DNA of 12,349 nucleotides from Deltaproteobacteria bacterium (GTDB lineage: Bacteria; Desulfobacterota; Desulfobacteria; Desulfobacterales; SURF-7), in NCBI GenBank assembly GCA_019307665.1, contig JAFDJC010000145.1, forward strand, positions 1 to 12,349, written 5' to 3'. This document shows positions 7,208-12,349 of the stretch, piece by piece. The translations under genes were made by a program, and so were the position numbers. The stretch's first letter is position 1. The number at the start of each line of letters is the position of its first letter. The notes under the pieces are model-generated. The model was given only the letters and a program-made list of their open reading frames with translations, was not told the DNA's origin and did not search any database.

Positions 7208-7558
7208 TCATTCCATCCTGACATTTTTTTCGATAATTTCAACGCCGACGCCATAGCATGGATTTCCTGCTCTTTTCATCTGCCGACACCATTTAACTTT
7301 TCCGTTGTGGAGCTGGTATTCGGTCTCGAAACCTTTGCTGCCGGAGTGCAATTTATCCGTCATTTTAATGCAGATGTCGGATCCCGGCTGAATCGCATAA
7401 TCAGATTCAAAGCACAATCCACCGCCGCCGCTATTAATCATTTTTCCGCACGTGTAATAGTGTGAATTCTTATGGTATCTTGCATAGTCCCTGAACGTTA
7501 AAATAAAGACCGAGGCTTCATTGTCCTTGCGGGCGCCCCTTTTGAAAACTTTGGACAT
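7208..7558 (-). CDS. PilZ-domain protein
   Basis: This 116-aa stand-alone PilZ-like protein is presumably a cytoplasmic cyclic di-GMP effector. Visible family features are an RxxxR pair (Arg23 and Arg27 in RDYAR), a strand-loop KMINSGGGGLCFES (39-52) at the D/NxSxxG position, PGSDICIKM (58-66), GKVKWCR (86-92) and the closing strand YGVGVEI (102-108). The NxSxxG serine is replaced by glycine (Asn42-Ser43-Gly44-Gly45-Gly46-Gly47), so cyclic di-GMP affinity is uncertain. A strong AAAGGAGG ribosome binding site (plus-strand cctcc at 7565-7569) supports the ATG at 7558. It probably has its own promoter at 7773-7801 and a leader of about 200 nt. The partner process (motility, secretion or polysaccharide) is not shown. 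Confidence 0.85.
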   Translation of the reverse strand: MSKVFKRGARKDNEASVFILTFRDYARYHKNSHYYTCGKMINSGGGGLCFESDYAIQPGSDICIKMTDKLHSGSKGFETEYQLHNGKVKWCRQMKRAGNPCYGVGVEIIEKNVRME

Positions 7559-7720
7559 ATTGCACCTCCTTTAGCATAAAAGCGTTGATAAGTGTTTCAT
7601 ACTTTCCCTGCCTGTTATCGAAGAGGCACCTGGTGTATTGCATTCCGCTTTTGAGCAACCGAGTTTTCACATAAAGCAATTTCAGAGTTTTCAAGTGAAC
7701 TGAAGATGAGAAGAATTGAG

Positions 7721-7745
7721 TCGAAAGTAAGCTATCGAAAGTAAG
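7721..7745. repeat. 11-bp perfect direct repeat TCGAAAGTAAG, period 14
   Basis: TCGAAAGTAAG occurs at 7721-7731 and again at 7735-7745, separated by CTA. It lies in the leader of the pilZ transcript, about 20-45 nt downstream of its predicted start site. It could be a protein binding site or a local duplication. Confidence 0.6.
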
Positions 7746-7772
7746 TCATCTGTCGCAACAAACGTTTCTTTT

Positions 7773-7801
7773 ATATTACCGCCTGAAAAGCCTTGTGTCA
7801 A
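7773..7801 (-). promoter_or_regulatory. Sigma70-type promoter for pilZ
   Basis: On the minus strand a consensus -35 box TTGACA (7801-7796) is followed by a 17-bp spacer and a -10 box TAATAT (7778-7773, four of six consensus bases). Initiation would be near 7766, about 208 nt before the pilZ ATG. It is arranged back to back with the plus-strand promoter at 7833-7861. Confidence 0.55.
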
Positions 7802-7832
7802 GGTAAAAGCATGGCAATCGCATCTTTCAAGG

Positions 7833-7861
7833 TTGACACGTACCCCCTTTTTGGATATAAA
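7833..7861 (+). promoter_or_regulatory. Strong sigma70-type promoter for the zinc-ribbon/helical-repeat membrane protein
   Basis: Consensus -35 TTGACA (7833-7838), exactly 17 bp, then TATAAA (7856-7861, five of six). Initiation is expected near 7868. This puts the transcript start just before the cysteine-rich stretch (first Cys codon at 7928), and argues against translation from an upstream in-frame ATG at 7811. Confidence 0.7.
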
Positions 7862-7915
7862 TTTAGAAAAAATAATAAATTTCTAATCTTTCTTTATAGA
7901 TGGCTGATAATTTAG

Positions 7916-8044
7916 GCGCACTGGATTTGTACCAAATGCGGCACCTCTTTCTGCCCAACCTGCATTTTAAAGCGTGATAAGGGGGGGTGTCTGGAAGGTG
8001 AAATTATTCATCTTTGTCCCAAATGTATCTTTCCTGCCCAATGG
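7916..8044 (+). other. In-frame zinc-ribbon-like N-terminal coding stretch lacking a usable start codon
   Basis: Read in the frame of the downstream 8045 gene, this stretch encodes AHWICTKCGTSFCPTC followed by further cysteines, including HLCPKC. The cysteine pattern is C-x2-C-x4-C-x2-C-x8-C-x8-C-x2-C, typical of zinc-binding ribbons/fingers found at the N-terminus of such proteins. The frame opens after a TAG at 7913-7915 and has no ATG, GTG or TTG before 8045. A nearby ATG (7900) is one base out of frame, so removal of a single base between 7903 and 7918 would fuse it to the zinc ribbon. Explanations are a frameshift mutation, a sequence error or a non-standard start (ATT at 7925). Confidence 0.7.
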
Positions 8045-9337
8045 GTGGGAGCTTCAAATGCCATAGAACCGTTTTGGGATAGGCTCCCTAAATTTTTTAC
8101 CTATCCGTTTTCCTCTCCCCAATCACTGGCACTCATTTTCGTGTTATCAGTTCTCAGCACCATATTTTCCAGCCAGGGTTTGATAGCCGGCCTCATTCGG
8201 CTTGCCATAGGTTTGGTATTAATAAAATACTCCTTTGCAGCGCTCAAAGCAACTGCCCGGGGCAACCTGACACCGCCGAAAGTGGATTCAGAGACCATTT
8301 ATAACGATATTTCTCAAGCTTTTATTCAGACCATATTTGTTATCATAATAGTGGCTGTTTCCGGTGTCATCATGGCCACTGCAGGTGTCGCATTAGGGAT
8401 TGTTTTCCTGATATTTGGAATCATCTCATTTCCCGCCATAATTATGTCCTATCTTGCCACAGGCAGCTTTTTCAGCGCCATCAACCCGGTTTTTTTTGTC
8501 AAGCTCATGTTTAGGATCGGCTGGAGCTATCTGCTGATGTATTTTTTTCTGATATTGCTTTACTCTGCCCCGGCAGCTCTGCTGCACTATATACACACAT
8601 TTCTACCCCGGGGAGTTACTGTATTTCTATTCGCATTTGCCAATTCTTTTTATACGATCATATTTTATCATCTTATGGGATATGTGCTTTTGCAGTTTCA
8701 CCAGGAGATAGGATACCGTATTGATCCGGAAGACTTTATGGATTCATCCACCCAATCAGCAAAAAAAACAGAACAGGCAGAAGAGAATGATGAGAATATC
8801 CAAATACTCAATAAAGTGGACTTTTTCATCAAAGAAGGAAAATATGATGAAGCACTGACCTTTATCAAAAGAGAAACACAGGAAGAGGGCATCACAGATC
8901 TCGCACTTTCCGAACAGTACTACAAACTGCTAAAAATAAAAAAACAGACCCCTGCTTTACTGGCGCATGCATCACCTCATCTAAAAATGCTGATCCAGGC
9001 CAACCGGAAAGAAAATGCATGTGAAGTATTTATAGACTGCCTTAACAGTGACAACAACCTGCTAATAGACCCCCCCATACTTTTAAAACTGGGAAGTTGG
9101 TTAAATGAAACCGAAAAGCCAAAAGAAGCAATTAAAGCATATAATAAGATCATCAAAGAAAAACCTAAAGATCAACTTGTGCCGATCGCCTATTTTCGTG
9201 CGGCAAGCATTATTAATGAAAAACTGAACAACCCGGCCCGGGCCAAAAAAATTTTCAACTTGCTCGTAAAGAAATTTCCGAACCACGACATTCTTCCACA
9301 GGTGGAAAATTCCTTAAGACAATTAAGCCGTACATGA
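8045..9337 (+). CDS. Multi-spanning membrane protein with C-terminal TPR-like region (5' end unresolved)
   Basis: At least 430 aa from the GTG at 8045. The first 20 or so residues (PFWDRLPKFFTYPF) are followed by a hydrophobic domain with about six membrane segments between residues 25 and 215 (for example 28-42, 47-66, 93-113, 117-138, 158-178 and 190-215), recalling YIP1/DUF4013-like membrane domains. A charged linker (231-252) leads to helical repeats at about 253-430, including KVDFFIKEGKYDEALTFI, LNETEKPKEAIKAYNKII and ARAKKIFNLLVKKFP, which look like TPR units. The GTG has no Shine-Dalgarno, and the same frame upstream encodes a cysteine-rich zinc ribbon, so the true protein is probably longer at its N-terminus. 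A strong promoter sits at 7833-7861. The gene converges on the rhomboid gene with a 5-bp gap. Function is unknown; a membrane-anchored scaffold or sensor is a guess. Confidence 0.8.
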   Translation: MGASNAIEPFWDRLPKFFTYPFSSPQSLALIFVLSVLSTIFSSQGLIAGLIRLAIGLVLIKYSFAALKATARGNLTPPKVDSETIYNDISQAFIQTIFVIIIVAVSGVIMATAGVALGIVFLIFGIISFPAIIMSYLATGSFFSAINPVFFVKLMFRIGWSYLLMYFFLILLYSAPAALLHYIHTFLPRGVTVFLFAFANSFYTIIFYHLMGYVLLQFHQEIGYRIDPEDFMDSSTQSAKKTEQAEENDENIQILNKVDFFIKEGKYDEALTFIKRETQEEGITDLALSEQYYKLLKIKKQTPALLAHASPHLKMLIQANRKENACEVFIDCLNSDNNLLIDPPILLKLGSWLNETEKPKEAIKAYNKIIKEKPKDQLVPIAYFRAASIINEKLNNPARAKKIFNLLVKKFPNHDILPQVENSLRQLSRT

Positions 9338-9342
9338 TACCT

Positions 9343-10803
9343 TCAATCAAAGCGCTTTGCGGCAACCCGGCCTTCCAAAGAGTCAGGATATTTTGAAACG
9401 AGTAATTTGCGGTACTTTATCAGCTTTTCCTCTGCCGATATTTTTTTACACGCATCTATAAGTCTTAGTAATGCTGTGGGAAGTCCCGGCAAATCCGGTT
9501 TTTTCTTTACCAGCATCGTGATAATTTTTTCTGCTGTTTCAATATGCCCTTGTACAGCAAAAATTGAACTCAAGCGGACATATTGGACTGGTGTAAATTT
9601 TGGCTTTAGCAGGGTCGTATACTCCTGATAAACCCCAAATACCTTATCATGCATATTGGTGTCCATACTCAAGCTATTAAGCAACCTTTTAGCTGAATCA
9701 TGAAGTCCGGGGCTTTCAGGATCCTGTTTTTCAATATTGAAAATGTGCATCAGCGCCTCACAATTTTCAGGATCCTTATCAAGGGCCTGCTCCAGTAGCG
9801 CCCTCCCTTTATCCAGTTCCAGTTTACCGATATGGTGTAAAGCGGCTTCGATCAAAGGTGAAACCTCATCCTCCGGTTCCTCCCTGAAAACCTCATCATC
9901 CTGAAAGCCAAAATATCTTTTGATAATAAAGCCGGCAGTAGCACCGCTTACTAAGCCTCCGATATGGGCCACGTATGCCACTTGTCTGACGCCGCCAAAA
10001 AGCAGTTGAAAAAATTCATTGCCGATCCATATGGGAAGAATGACAATGGCAGGAATCTTTAAGTAATTAAAATAAAAACCCAAATATAGAAAAAACTTCA
10101 CTCTGCTTTTTCCAAACAATACGGTAAACGCCCCCATAAGGCCTGCAATTGCACCGGAAGCGCCAATCAGCGGGATATTACTTGTGGGATAGACTACCCA
10201 AAACAACGTCACTGCCCCAAGGCCTGTAGCAAGATAGATTATGGCGTATACAATTCTGCCACACCCCATCTCCAAAATACATCCTACAAGCCACAGGAAT
10301 ATCATATTACCAAAAATATGGCCAAAGCCGCCATGGAGAAACATGTAAGTAAAAAAGGTGACCGGCCGGTGGTATGTGGGGCGGAATCCATATTTTAAGG
10401 ATATTATTTGTGAACGCATCCTTTCATATTCTGCCCTTAACCCTTTCCAAGTTTCATATTCCGGGTCATCTTTGGAAACAACGATACCTTTATAAAGCAT
10501 TTCCAGAAATGCTTGGTCTGCTTCCATTTCTCTATAAAAATACACCAGACGCTCTTCATCTTCGTCCCCTTTAAATTTAGCGAGGGCCTTTTTCTCCGCA
10601 TCAGGCCCTATATGGCTGATGTATTTTGGCACTTCTATATCTGCCAGACCGGAATCAAAATAGTATTTTCCGGACTCATAATATTTTCTGGTATCACCTG
10701 CCTGAAATCCGAATAAGACGATACAGTTTATCAGGATCATGCATATGGTGATAACAGGAGGGTTCTTCAGGCTTATTTTCCCCGTAATAGGAACAACTAT
10801 CAT
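9343..10803 (-). CDS. Rhomboid-family intramembrane serine protease with C-terminal TPR-like region
   Basis: This integral membrane protease is predicted to cut transmembrane substrates inside the bilayer. Of 486 aa, the N-terminal ~300 form the rhomboid core. Segment 1 is at about 17-34. HGGFGHIFGN (157-166) has the conserved His157, His162 and Asn166. GASGA (214-218) carries the catalytic Ser216. AHIGGLVSG (279-287) carries the catalytic His280. The Ser-His dyad is intact, so it should be active. Between segment 1 and the HGG motif there is an unusually long, charged insert (about 36-145). Residues about 315-486 are helical repeats resembling TPRs (DKGRALLEQALDKDPENCEAL; KYRKLLVSKYPDS). The ATG at 10803 lacks a good Shine-Dalgarno, but the N-terminus is typical. 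A promoter is predicted at 10857-10883. The gene faces the membrane/helical-repeat gene tail to tail. Confidence 0.93.
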   Translation of the reverse strand: MIVVPITGKISLKNPPVITICMILINCIVLFGFQAGDTRKYYESGKYYFDSGLADIEVPKYISHIGPDAEKKALAKFKGDEDEERLVYFYREMEADQAFLEMLYKGIVVSKDDPEYETWKGLRAEYERMRSQIISLKYGFRPTYHRPVTFFTYMFLHGGFGHIFGNMIFLWLVGCILEMGCGRIVYAIIYLATGLGAVTLFWVVYPTSNIPLIGASGAIAGLMGAFTVLFGKSRVKFFLYLGFYFNYLKIPAIVILPIWIGNEFFQLLFGGVRQVAYVAHIGGLVSGATAGFIIKRYFGFQDDEVFREEPEDEVSPLIEAALHHIGKLELDKGRALLEQALDKDPENCEALMHIFNIEKQDPESPGLHDSAKRLLNSLSMDTNMHDKVFGVYQEYTTLLKPKFTPVQYVRLSSIFAVQGHIETAEKIITMLVKKKPDLPGLPTALLRLIDACKKISAEEKLIKYRKLLVSKYPDSLEGRVAAKRFD

Positions 10804-10816
10804 TGGTAGTCTACCA
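10804..10816. promoter_or_regulatory. Inverted repeat TGGTAG-T-CTACCA abutting the rhomboid start codon
   Basis: Perfect 6-bp arms around one base lie directly before the rhomboid ATG, where a Shine-Dalgarno would be expected and none is seen. It could be an operator or a leader structure. The very short loop makes a stable RNA hairpin unlikely without opening inner pairs. Confidence 0.35.
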
Positions 10817-10856
10817 GAATTAAGTTTAGGTTATAACAGGTTAATATGTCGGGAAC

Positions 10857-10883
10857 ATTATCAATCCATGCGATGTTTGTCAA
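10857..10883 (-). promoter_or_regulatory. Sigma70-type promoter for the rhomboid gene
   Basis: On the minus strand a consensus -35 TTGACA (10883-10878) is followed at 15 bp by GATAAT (10862-10857, five of six), or at 17 bp by the weaker TAATGT. Initiation near 10850 gives a leader of about 47 nt. Confidence 0.5.
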
Positions 10884-10887
10884 GTTT

Positions 10888-10925
10888 GCCGGATTAATAT
10901 GCCGAATTAATACCGGATAAATAAC
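10888..10925. repeat. Three tandem ~13-bp repeats next to the rhomboid promoter
   Basis: GCCGGATTAATAT (10888-10900), GCCGAATTAATAC (10901-10913) and CCGGATAAATAAC (10913-10925) follow each other without gaps, the third overlapping by one base. They begin 5 bp upstream of the rhomboid -35 box, where activators or an AT-rich UP element usually act. Confidence 0.6.
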
Positions 10926-11180
10926 AGGAAAACGTTAAAGTCAAAAGTGACAGTTTTCTTTTAATTATAGTGGAGATTTAGTAACAGATAAATAATAAAA
11001 AAATGCAGATGATTTTCAAGATGGTTTTGACGTGCGGCAACATTTATTCGCCTTGCTTTTTGATTAATATATGCTAAATAAAAAATAAATCATTGGCTTA
11101 ATAAACAATTTCATATAAAGTGATACAATAGATTCTTAAATTGACCCGATAACATAATAAATCCATTTCTTGACGATATA

Positions 11181-12347
11181 ATGGCCACTGAAAAAACCAA
11201 AATCGAAACATATCAAGGCTTTGAGCAAGGGCCGATCCGGCCGCCCAGTGAAGCGCAAAGCCTGCTCATAATGGTTTCAAGAAACTGCCCATGGAACCGC
11301 TGCACTTTCTGCCCGGTTTATAAAGGTTCACGTTTTTCCCTGCGTCCTGCCGAACATGTAAAGATGGACATCGATGCTGTTCACAGAAGCATAGAAATGC
11401 TGCGCGGAATGGCAGATAAAGACGGCAGCGTCGATCAATCCGGAATCCATACTGCTGCGGGTAAAATGGCACCTGACGAATTGCAGGCCTTTAATGCCGC
11501 CGTTCACTGGATGAACAACGGCATGCAATCGGTCTTTATCCAGGACGCAAATAGTCTTATCATAAAACCCCATGACCTGATTGACATCCTGCGGCACCTG
11601 AAAAAACGTTTCCCATGGGTTGAGCGGATTACTTCTTATGCCAGGTCCCATACTATTGTCAGGATTAAGGAAAATGACCTTACCACCATCGGCCAGGCAG
11701 GCCTTAACAGAATCCACATCGGCCTTGAGTCAGGATCGGATGATGTCCTTAAAATGGTAAAAAAAGGGGCCACAAAGGATGTGCACATCAAAGCCGGTCA
11801 AAAAGTCAAAAAAAGCGGCATAGAGCTTTCAGAATATGTCATGCCGGGTCTTGGCGGCAAAGCACTTTCACGCGTGCATGCACTTGAAACCGCGGATGCC
11901 CTGAACCGGATCAATCCGGACTTTATCAGGCTTCGTTCCCTTGCTATTCCAAACAGTGTGGAACTTTTTCAAGACTGGACTTCAGGAAAATTTGAAAAAT
12001 GCACTGACCTGATAATGGCTGAAGAGATTCTACTGTTCCTTGAATCGCTTGACGGGATTACAAGCTTTGTCAAGAGTGATCATATTTTAAACCTTTTCGA
12101 GGAAGTTGAAGGACAGCTGCCTGACGCTAAACAACATATGATGGATACGGTCAAATCATTTCTTGCCCTTTCTCCGAAAAAAAGGACGATCTACCAGGTT
12201 GGAAGGCGGCTTGGACTTTTTTCCCGTCTCGATGATCTGGAAAATCGGCATTTAACCTCGCAGGCTGAACAGGCCTGCGATCGTTTTGGAATCACTCCGG
12301 ATAATGTGGATACAACCATAGATGAGCTGATGAAACGTTTTATTTAG
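11181..12347 (+). CDS. Radical SAM protein with CX4CX2C cluster motif
   Basis: This 388-aa, apparently complete radical SAM enzyme, presumably a cytoplasmic 4Fe-4S/SAM protein, has an unknown substrate. The cluster cysteines are Cys36, Cys41 and Cys44 in NCPWNRCTFCPVYKG, spaced CX4CX2C rather than the textbook CX3CX2C. The NCPxNRCTFC form occurs in a known group of Elp3/MiaB-like radical SAM proteins. GLNRIHIGLESGSDDVL (174-190) and EYVMPGLGG (218-226) are the later SAM-barrel strands. No B12-binding, TRAM or extra Fe-S domain is evident; the C-terminal ~90 residues are helical. The N-terminal FEQGPIRPPSEAQSLLI segment looks typical of the group and supports the ATG at 11181, although no clear Shine-Dalgarno precedes it. 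It ends 2 bp before the window edge, so downstream partners are not visible. Confidence 0.9.
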   Translation: MATEKTKIETYQGFEQGPIRPPSEAQSLLIMVSRNCPWNRCTFCPVYKGSRFSLRPAEHVKMDIDAVHRSIEMLRGMADKDGSVDQSGIHTAAGKMAPDELQAFNAAVHWMNNGMQSVFIQDANSLIIKPHDLIDILRHLKKRFPWVERITSYARSHTIVRIKENDLTTIGQAGLNRIHIGLESGSDDVLKMVKKGATKDVHIKAGQKVKKSGIELSEYVMPGLGGKALSRVHALETADALNRINPDFIRLRSLAIPNSVELFQDWTSGKFEKCTDLIMAEEILLFLESLDGITSFVKSDHILNLFEEVEGQLPDAKQHMMDTVKSFLALSPKKRTIYQVGRRLGLFSRLDDLENRHLTSQAEQACDRFGITPDNVDTTIDELMKRFI

Positions 12348-12349
12348 CT

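Larger units (their letters stand above)
7559..8044. other. Divergent promoter region with repeats and a start-less zinc-ribbon coding stretch
   Basis: The 486 bp upstream of pilZ and of the membrane/helical-repeat gene hold the long pilZ leader with an 11-bp direct repeat (7721-7745), two divergent sigma70-like promoters (7773-7801 minus, 7833-7861 plus) and an in-frame cysteine-rich stretch (7916-8044). I see no separate gene here. Confidence 0.7.
10804..11180. other. Divergent intergenic region between rhomboid and radical SAM genes
   Basis: The 377 bp are very AT-rich and have no convincing gene. They contain an inverted repeat (10804-10816), the rhomboid promoter (10857-10883) and three tandem 13-bp repeats (10888-10925). 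For the radical SAM gene only isolated boxes are seen (TTGACC 11141-11146, CATAAT 11153-11158, TATAAT overlapping the ATG); none pairs with correct spacing. Confidence 0.65.

Noticed and set aside
7811..7915. ATG at 7811 with AAGG upstream, in frame with the zinc ribbon and ending at TAG 7913; possible TAG read-through (pyrrolysine)
   Set aside because: The strong promoter at 7833-7861 would start transcription downstream of this ATG, and the encoded residues are not zinc-ribbon-like. Chance frame.

Overview
The window looks like chromosomal DNA of a sulfate-reducing Desulfobacterota, most likely a Desulfobacterales relative. The basis is a dissimilatory-type ATP sulfurylase, an ADP-forming acyl-CoA synthetase, a PilZ protein and an AT-leaning base composition. 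Gene content is mostly metabolic and housekeeping. I see no phage, insertion sequence, CRISPR array, tRNA or rRNA. The assignment rests on recognised protein families, not on a search.

Left part (1-5300). The 5' end of acnB (aconitase B) runs off the left edge on the minus strand. A 414-bp regulatory region separates it from the divergent sat gene. A strong bidirectional terminator lies between sat and a convergent minus-strand gene set. That set, in transcription order, is a 99-aa cysteine-containing protein of unknown role, a crotonase-family hydratase/isomerase and a fused ADP-forming acyl-CoA synthetase. The two enzymes point to activation or degradation of an organic acid through CoA thioesters, with ATP made or used. 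AcnB and Sat represent carbon oxidation and sulfate activation.

Middle part (5427-7558). A small DUF2784-type membrane protein is on the plus strand. Facing it on the minus strand are a PilZ-domain protein, an acetoacetate-decarboxylase-family protein and a small cupin; the last two are probably co-transcribed.

Right part (7559-12347). Two divergent sigma70-like promoters lie back to back. One drives pilZ. The other drives a membrane protein with a C-terminal helical-repeat region. That gene has an in-frame seven-cysteine zinc-ribbon-like stretch upstream of its first usable start codon, so its true 5' end is unresolved: a frameshift, a sequence error or an unusual start. It converges, with a 5-bp gap, on a rhomboid intramembrane protease that also carries a C-terminal helical-repeat region. 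The rhomboid promoter has three 13-bp tandem repeats just upstream of its -35 box. A radical SAM protein with CX4CX2C cysteine spacing closes the window.

The points most worth a second look are the broken zinc-finger start, the rhomboid and zinc-ribbon protein pair, the repeated CxFVCAG motif in the 99-aa protein, and the repeats around the promoters.
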